From the NCBI GenBank assembly GCA_019240655.1, contig JAFAXX010000021.1:1-44740 (forward strand): a stretch of DNA of 44,740 nucleotides. The letters run 5' to 3'. Under the pieces are notes generated by a model that was given only the letters and a program-made list of their open reading frames with translations, was not told the origin of the DNA and searched no databases. Source of the stretch: Solirubrobacterales bacterium (GTDB lineage: Bacteria > Actinomycetota > Thermoleophilia > Solirubrobacterales > Solirubrobacteraceae). Shown here piece by piece: positions 24,233-32,524 of the stretch (position 1 is the stretch's first letter; each line of letters begins with the position of its first letter). The position numbers and the translations under genes were made by a program.

Positions 24233-25081
24233 ATGCCCCCGGAGCGTCACTCGCGGCTCGCCGTCGTACTCGGCGGAGGCGGCATCCTCGGCGGCCACGA
24301 GGTCGGGATGCTCCGGGCGCTGGCCGAGCGCGGGATCGTTCCGGACGTCGTCCTCGGGACCTCGGTCGGCGCGCTCAACGGCGCGTTCTTCGCCGCCGAT
24401 CCGACGCCGGTGGGCGTGCAGCGCCTGGCCGAGCTGTGGCGGGACACCCACCCCGCCGAGCTGCCCGCCGGCTCGATGCTGCGTCGCCTGGGCACGCTCG
24501 CCCGCACCGGCACCCACCTGCAGTCGCTCGCGGCGGCGCGCGAGCGCCTCCTCGCCGTGCTGCCGGTGAAGCGGGTCGAACAGCTCCGCCTCCCGTTCCA
24601 GTGCGTGGCCGCGTCGATCGAACGGGCGGCCGAGCACTGGTTCGACGCCGGGCCGCTGGCCGACGTGATCCTCGCCTCCTGCGCGGTGCCGGGGATCTTC
24701 CCGCCGGTCGAGATCGGAGCTGAGCACTTCATCGACGGCGGGATCGTCAACTCCGTGCCGGTCAGCCGCGCGGTGGCGCTCGGCGCGAGGACGATCTACG
24801 TGCTCCAGGTCGGACGGCTCGAGCAGCCCCTGCGCCCGCCGCGGTGGCCATGGGAGGTCGGCCTGGTCGCCTTCGAGGTGGCGCGCCGGCACCGGTTCGC
24901 GCACGACCTCACCGCCCAGCCGGAGGGGATCGTGCTGCACGTGCTGCCGACCGGAGGGTCGGCCGCCCCGGCCTACAACAGCCCGTACGGCCAGCTCCAG
25001 GTCCGACGCCTGGCTCGGAGCGTCGACCGCCAAATCGATTCCGCCTACGAAGCCTCGATCCGCTATCTGAAGGAGAACTGA
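24233..25081 (+). CDS. Patatin-like phospholipase (RssA-type)
   Basis: Serine acyl hydrolase of 282 residues. The oxyanion loop is LGGGGILGGHEVG, the nucleophile elbow GTSVG (GXSXG) and the catalytic Asp lies in DGG (HFIDGGIVNSVP), giving the patatin Ser-Asp dyad. It probably removes acyl chains from phospholipids at the cytoplasmic membrane. Its TGA overlaps the ATG of the following acyltransferase (TGATG), which means coupled translation. No signal peptide is seen. The pairing with an acyltransferase suggests deacylation-reacylation remodelling of membrane lipid (inference). Confidence 0.92.
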   Translation: MPPERHSRLAVVLGGGGILGGHEVGMLRALAERGIVPDVVLGTSVGALNGAFFAADPTPVGVQRLAELWRDTHPAELPAGSMLRRLGTLARTGTHLQSLAAARERLLAVLPVKRVEQLRLPFQCVAASIERAAEHWFDAGPLADVILASCAVPGIFPPVEIGAEHFIDGGIVNSVPVSRAVALGARTIYVLQVGRLEQPLRPPRWPWEVGLVAFEVARRHRFAHDLTAQPEGIVLHVLPTGGSAAPAYNSPYGQLQVRRLARSVDRQIDSAYEASIRYLKEN

Positions 25082-26076
25082 TGCCGCCAGATCCGATCAG
25101 GCGCCCGCTCACCATCACCGCGTGGCTGCTCATGTGCTCGGCGGGGCTCTGCGCCGCGCCGGTCCTGTACGCAGTGGCCGCCCTGATCCAGGCGGCGATG
25201 GGGAGCCGCAAGCCGCTGATCGCCGTCCGCGTCGTAACCGTCTACTGCGCCTATGAGCTGGCCACACTGCTGGCCTGCGGCGCCCTGTGGCTGCTCGCGG
25301 GCGCCGGCCGTGAGCTCACCAGCCGCCGCTTCCTGGCGCTGCACTGGCGGCTGCTGCGCTGGTACGTGGCCGGCATCGCCGGCCACGCGCGCGCCGCGCT
25401 CGAGATCACCGTCGCCCGCGACGACGACGCGGCTGCGACGCGGGCGCTGGTCGAGGACGGCCCGCTGCTCGCGTTCAGCCGCCACGCCGGGCCGGCCGAC
25501 ACCCTGCTGTTCGCCGACGAGATCCTGTCCCGCTTCGAGCGCCGCCCGAGCGCGGTGTTCAAGCAGGCGCTGCTGGGCGACCCGTGCATCGACATCCTCG
25601 GCCACCGCCTGCCCCACGCGGTGATCGACCCCGACGACCGCGAGGCCTCAGAGGCCCGGATCGCCGCGGTCACCGCCCAGCTCGACCGCCGCGGGGTGCT
25701 GCTGCTGTTCCCCGAGGGCGCCAACTTCACCCCCGAGCGCCGCCGCGGCGCGATCGAGAAGCTCCGGCGCCGCGGCCGCCGGCGCGAGGCCGCCGCGGCC
25801 GAGGCGATGCCGCGGGTGCTGCCCCCGCACCCCACCGGCGTCCAGACCGCGCTACACGCGAACCCGGCCGCGGATGTGATCTTCGCCGCCCACACCGGGC
25901 TCGGGCTCGCTGCCTTCCCGCTCGAGCTGTGGCGCGAGATGCCGATCGGCGGGACGCTCCGCATGCGGGCCTGGCGGGTGCCGGCGGCGGAGGTCCCCCG
26001 CGACCCCGACGCGCAGAGCGAGTGGTTGTACGGCTGGTGGCGGCGGATCGACGAGTGGGTCGCCGAGCAGTCGTGA
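25081..26076 (+). CDS. 1-acyl-sn-glycerol-3-phosphate acyltransferase-like protein (PlsC superfamily)
   Basis: Membrane-associated acyltransferase of 331 residues. The N-terminus has two hydrophobic segments (about 10-45 and 55-75). The PlsC motif I is FSRHAGPADTLLF (H-X4-D) and motif III is LLLFPEGANFTPE (FPEG), with a basic Arg-rich stretch right after. ATG 25081 overlaps the patatin stop. It is longer than minimal PlsC proteins and its motif I lacks the usual Asn before His, so the acyl acceptor may be lysophospholipid or another lipid rather than lysophosphatidate. It ends convergently with the GH79 gene. Confidence 0.87.
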   Translation: MPPDPIRRPLTITAWLLMCSAGLCAAPVLYAVAALIQAAMGSRKPLIAVRVVTVYCAYELATLLACGALWLLAGAGRELTSRRFLALHWRLLRWYVAGIAGHARAALEITVARDDDAAATRALVEDGPLLAFSRHAGPADTLLFADEILSRFERRPSAVFKQALLGDPCIDILGHRLPHAVIDPDDREASEARIAAVTAQLDRRGVLLLFPEGANFTPERRRGAIEKLRRRGRRREAAAAEAMPRVLPPHPTGVQTALHANPAADVIFAAHTGLGLAAFPLELWREMPIGGTLRMRAWRVPAAEVPRDPDAQSEWLYGWWRRIDEWVAEQS

Positions 26077-26083
26077 GGGAGGG

Positions 26084-26141
26084 CTGCGCGCCGGCCGGCG
26101 CGCAGCGTCCGTGGGGCCGGGGGACCCCGTCCGGACGGGGT
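26084..26141. terminator. Two perfect palindromes between convergent genes
   Basis: A perfect 22-bp palindrome (26084-26105, half-site CTGCGCGCCGG) is followed by a perfect 18-bp palindrome ACCCCGTCCGGACGGGGT (26124-26141). An outer GGGGCC/GGCCCC pair encloses the second. The position between the acyltransferase and GH79 stop codons suggests strong bidirectional termination. Confidence 0.65.
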
Positions 26142-26177
26142 GGACAGGCCCCAGGGACGCCGGCGCCAGCCGGCCCC

Positions 26178-27662
26178 CTACCCGCCGCGGACCGTCAGCA
26201 GCGCCGCGCTGTAGGCCGGCATCGACACGGTGAAGCGGCCGTCGCTCGCGGGCACCGCCGCCGCGCGCGGCGCCGCCACGCCGGTGAACGTGCGCGCCCC
26301 AAAGCTGAAGCCCCCGAGGCTCACGCCGCTGCGCGCCGAGACGCTCGGGGCCTCGAGCCGTTCGAGCGACGCCGCGCCGCTCGCGCCCGGGAGCCGGAGC
26401 CTGAGCGTCTCGGCGCGGCCGCCCTTGTTGATCGTGACCACCCGGATCCGCCCGTCCGCCCCGCGGGTGGCCCACACCTTCAGCGGCCCGCCGCTCACCG
26501 GCAGCAGCCGGGCGCCCGCCGGCGCGGCCTCGGCGAACATCAGCAGGCCGTAGTACTCCGGGGCCACGGTGGCGCTCCAGCTCCCGTGCTTGTGGCGGAA
26601 CGAGAACAGCCCGTAGCCGGCGCCCGGGAAGGTGTGGATGTTGACGCCGTCGACCCCCGCCCGGACCATCTCGAACAGCGCGTCGAGCACCCACAGGGCG
26701 GAGGCGAAGCTCTGGCTGACCGTGGGATCGGCTCCGCAGGAGACGGTGTTCAGCTCGTCGACGCGCAGCTGCCGCCCGTGGCTGTGGGCGAGCGCGGCGT
26801 AGGGCCCGAAGCTCTCGGCCAGGCCGGTCGACGCCGCCGGTGTCAAGAGACCGGCGACGCTCGGCGCATGGCGTGCGGCGAAGCAGAGCTGGAGCGGGTA
26901 GTGGTGCAGGGTGAGGATCCGCACCTGCGGCTCAGCCGCGATGAACCGCCCGAGCTGGCGGCTCCACCCCGGACCACTCACCGATGGGCCGGCCAGCGGC
27001 ACCTGCGGGAGCACCCCGGCAATCCGCATGAAGTCGCTCAGGAAGGCGTCGAAGTCATAGTGGCTCGAGCGTCCCGTCACCGGCCGGCCGGCCGCGGTCC
27101 GGTACCACGGAAACGCGCCGTAGAGCTCGGGCTCGTTGCCGAGCTCGAGCGCCTGAACCGAGCTCGGGCCGAGCGCGGCGATCAGCGCCTGTGCCTCGGC
27201 CGCGGCGAGCTCGGGGCTGTCCGCCTCGAGGTTGATCCCGAGGATCAGCCGCGCGCCGAGCGCCTCGGCCACCTGCCGGGTCACCGACATCCAGCGCGGG
27301 GTCAGGCCGTACGCGACCCCGGGTGGACGCGCCATCTGCTCGACCGGCCACCACGTCCAGTCGGAGCTGTCGCCGCCGATTCGCAGCACCGGCTGCGGCA
27401 CGGCGAGGTTGCGGACCAACTGCAGGAACACCGGATCGATCGCGGCGGGATTGCCGCCCGCGTAGGGCTCGACGCCCGGATACTCGAGCGAGAGCCCGAG
27501 GAATCCGGCCGGCACCGCGCGGCCGGGCGAACCGGTGCCGACCGTCGTCTCGAGCGGCGAGCGGCCCCCGCCGCCGGAGCGATCGATCATCGCGAACACG
27601 GCGATCGCGGCCGCGACGAGCACGACCACGGTGAGGTCCGCTAACGCCCAGCGCCCGCGCAC
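26178..27662 (-). CDS. Glycoside hydrolase family 79-like protein, membrane-anchored
   Basis: Retaining glycosidase of 494 residues resembling GH79 (heparanase/beta-glucuronidase type). An N-terminal signal anchor (ALADLTVVVLVAAAIAVFAMI, about residues 6-26) puts it outside the cell. The TIM barrel includes the acid/base Glu in ALELGNEPELYG and the nucleophile Glu in LRVDELNTVSC. A C-terminal beta-sandwich (about 400-494) ends MPAYSAALLTV. The start is GTG 27662, as an in-frame TGA lies five codons upstream; no clear ribosome site. The substrate may be a hexuronic acid- or glucose-containing polysaccharide. It has no partner genes here. Confidence 0.85.
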   Translation of the reverse strand: MRGRWALADLTVVVLVAAAIAVFAMIDRSGGGGRSPLETTVGTGSPGRAVPAGFLGLSLEYPGVEPYAGGNPAAIDPVFLQLVRNLAVPQPVLRIGGDSSDWTWWPVEQMARPPGVAYGLTPRWMSVTRQVAEALGARLILGINLEADSPELAAAEAQALIAALGPSSVQALELGNEPELYGAFPWYRTAAGRPVTGRSSHYDFDAFLSDFMRIAGVLPQVPLAGPSVSGPGWSRQLGRFIAAEPQVRILTLHHYPLQLCFAARHAPSVAGLLTPAASTGLAESFGPYAALAHSHGRQLRVDELNTVSCGADPTVSQSFASALWVLDALFEMVRAGVDGVNIHTFPGAGYGLFSFRHKHGSWSATVAPEYYGLLMFAEAAPAGARLLPVSGGPLKVWATRGADGRIRVVTINKGGRAETLRLRLPGASGAASLERLEAPSVSARSGVSLGGFSFGARTFTGVAAPRAAAVPASDGRFTVSMPAYSAALLTVRGG

Positions 27663-27703
27663 GAGAAGGAAGTTTCAACGCCCGGCCGGTCAGCCGGCGC
27701 CAG

Positions 27704-28372
27704 TCAGACGGCCCCCGCGCGGCGGAGCTCGAACGCCGCCACCGTGTTCAGCTTGTGCTCGCGCGCGAACGCCTCGATCGCCGCCGCCTCCGCCCCGTGC
27801 TCGAGCATCGCCAGCAGCTCGGCGTGCTCGTGCACTGAGATCTCGCCCCGAGCCGGGATGTAGCTGAAGATCGTGTTGCGCAGAGAGTTCAGCCGCTCCT
27901 GGATCGAGGTCAACTCCCGGCGGATGTGGGCGTTCGGGCAGCGCGCGTGGATCACGCCGTGGAAAGCCAGGTTGTGCGTCGAGGCGCCGGCCACGTCGAG
28001 CTCGCGGAGCGCCGCCTCCATGGCCCGGTTGGCCGCCCGCATCCGATCGAGGTCCCGGCGGCTCACGTGCGGCGCGGCCAGCGCGGTCGCGTAGCCCTCG
28101 AGCACGGCCATCGTGGTCATCGCCTCGCTCCACGAGACCGCGTCGATCGGCGCCACCTGCGCACCCTGGTTGCGGGTGTAAAGAACCCATCCCTCGGCCT
28201 CGAGCCGCCGGATCGCCTCCCGCACGGGCATCTGGCTGACCTCGAGCTCGCGAGCCAGGGCGTCGATTACCAGCCGGTGGCCGGGCCCGCAGGCGCCCTC
28301 GACGATGCGCGAGCGCAGGATCGAATACACCCGCTCCTGCTTGCCCTGCCGCTGAGCGGCGACCGCGGCCAT
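27704..28372 (-). CDS. GntR-family (FadR/FCD subfamily) regulator of the hpa cluster
   Basis: Repressor-type regulator of 222 residues. The N-terminal winged helix reads ERVYSILRSRIVEG, then IDALARELEVSQMPVREAIRRLEAEGWV, the standard GntR motif. The C-terminal FCD effector domain (about 90-215) has the metal/ligand His pattern AFHGVIHARC and VHEHAELLAML. ATG 28372 is 4 nt after the hpaD stop, so it is the third gene of the hpaE-hpaD-gntR operon. The likely ligand is a pathway aromatic such as 4-hydroxyphenylacetate or homoprotocatechuate. A perfect inverted repeat near 31,000 is its probable site (inference). Confidence 0.9.
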   Translation of the reverse strand: MAAVAAQRQGKQERVYSILRSRIVEGACGPGHRLVIDALARELEVSQMPVREAIRRLEAEGWVLYTRNQGAQVAPIDAVSWSEAMTTMAVLEGYATALAAPHVSRRDLDRMRAANRAMEAALRELDVAGASTHNLAFHGVIHARCPNAHIRRELTSIQERLNSLRNTIFSYIPARGEISVHEHAELLAMLEHGAEAAAIEAFAREHKLNTVAAFELRRAGAV

Positions 28373-28376
28373 CGGC

Positions 28377-29420
28377 TCAGGCCAGCAGCTCCGAGCGCTC
28401 GTCGACCGAGCTGTCGCGCACCGGAACCAGCTCGCCGTCGTGGCCGCGGAACCGTGAGGCCTCGTCGTACCAGGAATCCGGCGCCCGGGCGCCCCAGAAC
28501 GTGCGCGCGGTGGGGTCGGACGCGCTCCAGCGCAACGGCTCGAGGTCGGGATCGCCGGTGAAGTAGTCCGAGCTGAACAGCTCGATTCGGTGGCCGTCGG
28601 GGTCGCGGAAGTAGACAAAGAAGGCGTTGGTGATTCCGTGGCGCCCCGGACCGCGTTCGATCGCCGGCGCCGCTCCGGCGGCGGCGAGGTGGTCGCAGGC
28701 GCGCAGCACGCCCATCGGCTCGGCCACCCAGAACGCCATGTGGTGCAGGCGCGGGCCGACGCCGGCGGTGAAGGCGACGTCGTGGCAGTTCGGCTTGCGA
28801 AACAGCCAGGCGCCGCACAGGCGCTCGTCGGGTCCGTCGGTCGAGAGGTACTCCGAGCATCGGAAGCCGTGTTCGGCCCAGAACGGAATCGCCCGCTCGA
28901 TGTCGGGCATCTGGAGGTTCACGTGGTCGAGGCGCATCACGGGCGCGCCGCGGTGCTCGTGGAAGTGGCGCAGGCGAGAGCGCGCCGGCTCGATCGCGGC
29001 GAAGAACTCGAGCGGTATGCCGAACGGATCCGAAAGCCGCAGCGCCCGGCCGTGATGGGGCTCGTGCTCGTGCCACTGCACCGGCGCGCCCACAGTCCGG
29101 GCGGCGTCGGCCAGTAGCTCGAGGTCCTCCTCCTCGCGCACGCGGAAGGCGATGTGGCTGACCGCCGGCTCCGCGGCGCGGCGCAGCACGAGGCTGTGGT
29201 GGGTGTGATCCTCCCACCCGCGCAGGTAGACGACATCGTCGTCGCGGTCGCTCTCGATCATCCCCAGCAGCTCGCCGTAGAAGGCGCGCGACGCCTCGAG
29301 GTCGGCGACCAGCAGCTCGACGTGCGCGACGCGGACGATGTCGTAGGACGGGCGGGCAACGCGGCGGACGAGCTCTGAGACCCGCGTGCGCGGCGCGATC
29401 TGCGCGTCGGGAGAGCTCAT
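28377..29420 (-). CDS. hpaD: 3,4-Dihydroxyphenylacetate (homoprotocatechuate) 2,3-dioxygenase
   Basis: Type I extradiol ring-cleavage dioxygenase of 347 residues, opening homoprotocatechuate to 5-carboxymethyl-2-hydroxymuconate semialdehyde. Two vicinal-oxygen-chelate modules are present: the N-terminal one (about 30-145) and the catalytic one (about 163-290). The metal (Fe or Mn) ligands are His166 (RLDHVNLQ), His226/227 (RLHHMAF) and Glu280 (HRIELFSSD). The second-sphere His213 (NCHDVAF), His261 (GRHGITNAFF) and Tyr270 match the Brevibacterium/Arthrobacter HpcD type. Its ATG overlaps the hpaE stop (ATGA). The stop lies 4 nt before gntR. Confidence 0.92.
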   Translation of the reverse strand: MSSPDAQIAPRTRVSELVRRVARPSYDIVRVAHVELLVADLEASRAFYGELLGMIESDRDDDVVYLRGWEDHTHHSLVLRRAAEPAVSHIAFRVREEEDLELLADAARTVGAPVQWHEHEPHHGRALRLSDPFGIPLEFFAAIEPARSRLRHFHEHRGAPVMRLDHVNLQMPDIERAIPFWAEHGFRCSEYLSTDGPDERLCGAWLFRKPNCHDVAFTAGVGPRLHHMAFWVAEPMGVLRACDHLAAAGAAPAIERGPGRHGITNAFFVYFRDPDGHRIELFSSDYFTGDPDLEPLRWSASDPTARTFWGARAPDSWYDEASRFRGHDGELVPVRDSSVDERSELLA

Positions 29421-30925
29421 CGCCCGAGCCGCGGAATGTGGTGCTCGCCGAGGGCCACGTGGATCGTCTCCAGATCGCAGTAGAACTCGAAGCTGAACTC
29501 ACCGCCCTCGCGGCCGATGCCGCTGCCCTTGACGCCGCCGAACGGCGTCCTCAGGTCGCGGACGTTGTGCGAGTTGATCCAGCACAACCCGGTGTCGATC
29601 GCCTGGGCGACCCGGTGGGCACGCTGGCCGTCGCGTGTCCACACATACGCCGCGAGGCCGTAGTCGGTGTCGTTGGCCAGGCGGATCGCCTCGGCCTCGT
29701 CGGCGAACGGGGTGACCGTGACCACCGGGCCGAAGATCTCCTCGCGGAACACCCGCATCCCCGGGGTGACGCCGGCGATCACGGTCGCGCTGAGGAAGTT
29801 GCCGCCGTTCAGGTGCTCGGGAGCCCGCCCGCCGGCGCGGACCTCCGCGCCCTGCTCGCGCGCCGACTCGATGTAGCCGAGCACGCGCTGATGGTGCTCG
29901 GAGCGGATCAGCGGCCCGAGCCCGGTCGCCGGATCGAACGGGTCGCCGACGCGGATCGCATCGGCCCGTTCGGCCATCGCCGCCACGAAGCGCTCATACA
30001 GCGGCTCTTGGACGAGCAGCCGCGAGCCCGCGGTGCAGCGCTGCCCGTTCATCGAGAAGATCTGGAACACCGCGGCGTCGAGCGCGCGGTCGAAGTCGGC
30101 GTCCTCGAACACCACGACCGGCGACTTGCCGCCGAGCTCGAGTGAGAGCCGCTTGAGGGTCGGAGCAGCGGCGGCCATGATCGTCTTGCCGGTCGTGGTC
30201 TCGCCGGTGAAGCACAGAAGCTGGACGTCGCGATGGGCCGACAGCGCGGCGCCCGCGGTCTCGCCGAAGCCGTGCACGACGTTGAACACGCCGGGCGGCA
30301 GCTCCGCCTCGTCCATCAGCTCGGCCAGGCGCGTGGCGGTCAGCGGCGACCATTCGGCCGGCTTCAGCACGATCGTGTTGCCGGCGGCCAGGCACGGCGC
30401 GATCCGCCAGGTCGAGAGCATCAGCGGGGCGTTCCACGGCATGATCAGCCCGGCCACCCCGATCGGCTTGTGGATCGTGTAGTTGAGGAACTCGCCGCCG
30501 ACCTTGTAGGCGTCGCCGGAGAGCTCGGTGATCACGCCGGCGAAGTAGTCGAAGTTCTCCGCCGCGCGGGCGGCCAGCCCGCGCATCTGGGCGATCGGCA
30601 TGCCGATATCGAGCACCTCGAGCCCGATGAACTCCTCGGCGCGGTCGCGCAGCAGCGCGGCGATCCGGCGCAGCACCCGAGCCCGCTCCGCGGCCCGGGC
30701 CCGCGGCCAAGGCCCCTCGTCGAACGCGTGCCGGGCCGCCGCCACGGCGGCATCGATGTCGGCGGCGGAGCCCTCGGCGACCTCGGCCAGGACCGAGTTG
30801 TCGGTCGGGTTCAGGCTCGCGAAGGTGGCGCCGTCGGCGCTGTCCCGGAACGCCCCGTTGATGTAATGCTGCTGGGCGCGGATGGCCGGCAGGGGCGCCG
30901 TCGTCTCCGGATGCGTGGTTGCCAT
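29417..30925 (-). CDS. hpaE: 5-Carboxymethyl-2-hydroxymuconate semialdehyde dehydrogenase
   Basis: NAD-dependent aldehyde dehydrogenase of 502 residues, oxidising the ring-cleavage aldehyde to 5-carboxymethyl-2-hydroxymuconate. The active-site Asn165 (MPWNAPLML), base Glu263 (LELGG) and nucleophile Cys297 (NGQRC) are in place. The N-terminal QQHYINGAFRDSADG and C-terminal HNVRDLRTPFGGVKGSGIGREGG are typical of the HpaE/HpcC branch. The ATG has GGGAGG a few nt upstream. It is the first gene of the leftward hpaE-hpaD-gntR operon, and assignment rests on both sequence type and adjacency to hpaD. Confidence 0.9.
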   Translation of the reverse strand: MATTHPETTAPLPAIRAQQHYINGAFRDSADGATFASLNPTDNSVLAEVAEGSAADIDAAVAAARHAFDEGPWPRARAAERARVLRRIAALLRDRAEEFIGLEVLDIGMPIAQMRGLAARAAENFDYFAGVITELSGDAYKVGGEFLNYTIHKPIGVAGLIMPWNAPLMLSTWRIAPCLAAGNTIVLKPAEWSPLTATRLAELMDEAELPPGVFNVVHGFGETAGAALSAHRDVQLLCFTGETTTGKTIMAAAAPTLKRLSLELGGKSPVVVFEDADFDRALDAAVFQIFSMNGQRCTAGSRLLVQEPLYERFVAAMAERADAIRVGDPFDPATGLGPLIRSEHHQRVLGYIESAREQGAEVRAGGRAPEHLNGGNFLSATVIAGVTPGMRVFREEIFGPVVTVTPFADEAEAIRLANDTDYGLAAYVWTRDGQRAHRVAQAIDTGLCWINSHNVRDLRTPFGGVKGSGIGREGGEFSFEFYCDLETIHVALGEHHIPRLGR

Positions 30926-30995
30926 CGGACCTCCCGCGGCGGTTTCGCTGACAGCGCCGGTTTCGGACTAGCGCCGGGTGGTTGCGGTTACGCCG

Positions 30996-31013
30996 GAAAT
31001 CCTATACGATTTC
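30996..31013. promoter_or_regulatory. Perfect inverted repeat in the divergent hpa promoter (GntR operator candidate)
   Basis: GAAATC-CTATAC-GATTTC (30996-31013) is an 18-bp site with perfect 6-bp arms, 8 nt before the ATG at 31022. The overlapping TACGAT/TATACG can serve as -10 for the rightward genes, with TTGCGG (30982) as a weak -35. Location between hpaE and the FAH-RraA gene fits a site for the cluster's own GntR protein, which would block both directions. Confidence 0.65.
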
Positions 31014-31021
31014 GCGCCGAG

Positions 31022-32524
31022 ATGCAAGGTCAGGACTTCAGGCCGCGCGGCGCGGCGCCTGCGATCGCGCGGCCCGAGTCGGCCGGCGAGCCGGCGTGGC
31101 CGGCGCCCTCGAAGATCTTCGGGGTTCACCTCAACTACCGCAGCCGCGCCGAACAGCGCGGCCGGGTGCCGCGGGAGCCGTCCTACTTCCTGAAGCCGCC
31201 GTCTTCGGTGGCCGCGGACGGGGATCCGGTCGTCCGTCCGCGGGGCTGCGAGCTCCTGGCCTTCGAGGGCGAGATCGCGCTCGTGATGGGGACGCGGGCT
31301 CGCGGCGTCTCGCCCGAGGCGGGCCTGGCGGCGATCGGCCGCTACACGATCGCCAACGACTTCGGCGTCTATGACCTGCGCTGGGCCGACCGCGGCTCGA
31401 ACGTGCTCGCCAAGGGCCACGACGGCTTCACCCCCCTCGGGCCGCGGCTCGTGCCGGCGGCCGAGATCGACCCGTGCACCATGACCCTGCGCACGTTCGT
31501 CAACGGCGAGCTCGCCCAGGAGGACAGCACGGCCAACCTGATCTTCGGCTTCGGGCTACTGGTAGCGGATCTGTCGCGCTTCATCACGCTCGAGCCCGGC
31601 GACGTGATCCTGACCGGGACGCCCGCCGGCTCGCGGCCGGTGCGGCCCGGCGACGTCGTCGAGGTCGAGGTCGAGGGCATCGGCCGCCTGCGTAACCCGA
31701 TCGTCGAGGCGGGCGAGGAGATCGCGCCCTACGGGGCGATGCCGCGGGTCACCCCGGAGGTCCGGGCGGCCGCGTGGAACACGGCCGCGCCGCGCCCCGC
31801 AGTCCTCTCGGGCGCGGCCGAGGCCGCACTGCGCCAGGTTTCGACCGCGACGCTCACCACCCAGCTGCGGGCTCGCGGGATCGCGAACACGTTCATGGGC
31901 GGGCTGCGCCCGACCCGCCCGGACCTCCGCCTGCTCGGCTACGCCCACACGCTTCGCTACGTCGCGCTGCGCGAGGACGTCGCGGCGGCCGACCGGGCCG
32001 AGCTGAACGCTCAGAAGCGCGCGGTCGAGTCAATTTCAGAGAACGAGGTGCTGGTGATCGAGGCGCGCGGCGAGGCCGGCGCGGGGACGATCGGCGACAT
32101 CCTGGCGCTGCGCGCCCTGCGCCGGGGCGCCGCCGGGATCGTCACCGACGGAGGCCTACGGGACAGCCCCGCGGTCGCCGAGCTAGAGCTTCCCACCTAC
32201 TATCAGGCCCCGCACGCGGCGGTGCTCGGTCGCCTGCACCACCCGCTCGAGGAGAACGTCCCGGTGAGCTGCGCAGGGGTGCTGGTGATGCCCGGGGACG
32301 TGCTCGTCGGCGATGCCGAGGGCGTGCTGGTGGTGCCGGCGGCGCTGGCCGAGGAGGTTGCTCGCGACGCGCTCGAGCAGGAGCGCCGCGAGGCGTGGGC
32401 GTTCGAGCGGGTCAGCGACGGCGAGAGCGTCCGCGGGGTCTTCCCGCTCTCGGAGGAGCGCCGCCCCGAGTACGAGGCCTGGTCACGTGAACACTCGAGC
32501 ACCGGAGGAGACGCTGCGCCATGA
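31022..32524 (+). CDS. FAH-domain / RraA-like domain fusion (HpaG-type decarboxylase-isomerase plus aldolase-like domain)
   Basis: Two-domain enzyme of 500 residues. Residues about 30-235 are a fumarylacetoacetate hydrolase-fold domain like HpaG (OPET decarboxylase / HHDD isomerase): KIFGVHLNYRSRAEQRG, metal ligands Glu82, Glu84 and Asp113 (FEGEIAL, ANDFGVYD), and the closing VILTGTPAGSRPVRPGD. Residues about 255-480 are an RraA / HMG-CHA aldolase-like domain: GAGTIGDILALRA (353-365), DGGLRD (376-381, carrying Arg380 and Asp381), and VMPGDVLVGDAEGVLVVP. E. coli HpaG is a tandem of two FAH domains, so this pairing is different. The ATG has a poor ribosome site and lies just behind the -10, so translation may be near-leaderless. 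The next gene overlaps its stop. Confidence 0.85.
   Translation: MQGQDFRPRGAAPAIARPESAGEPAWPAPSKIFGVHLNYRSRAEQRGRVPREPSYFLKPPSSVAADGDPVVRPRGCELLAFEGEIALVMGTRARGVSPEAGLAAIGRYTIANDFGVYDLRWADRGSNVLAKGHDGFTPLGPRLVPAAEIDPCTMTLRTFVNGELAQEDSTANLIFGFGLLVADLSRFITLEPGDVILTGTPAGSRPVRPGDVVEVEVEGIGRLRNPIVEAGEEIAPYGAMPRVTPEVRAAAWNTAAPRPAVLSGAAEAALRQVSTATLTTQLRARGIANTFMGGLRPTRPDLRLLGYAHTLRYVALREDVAAADRAELNAQKRAVESISENEVLVIEARGEAGAGTIGDILALRALRRGAAGIVTDGGLRDSPAVAELELPTYYQAPHAAVLGRLHHPLEENVPVSCAGVLVMPGDVLVGDAEGVLVVPAALAEEVARDALEQERREAWAFERVSDGESVRGVFPLSEERRPEYEAWSREHSSTGGDAAP

Noticed and set aside
30233..31021. In-frame upstream extension of the FAH-RraA gene
   Set aside because: It is antisense to hpaE and lacks any recognised domain. 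The FAH domain begins after ATG 31022.
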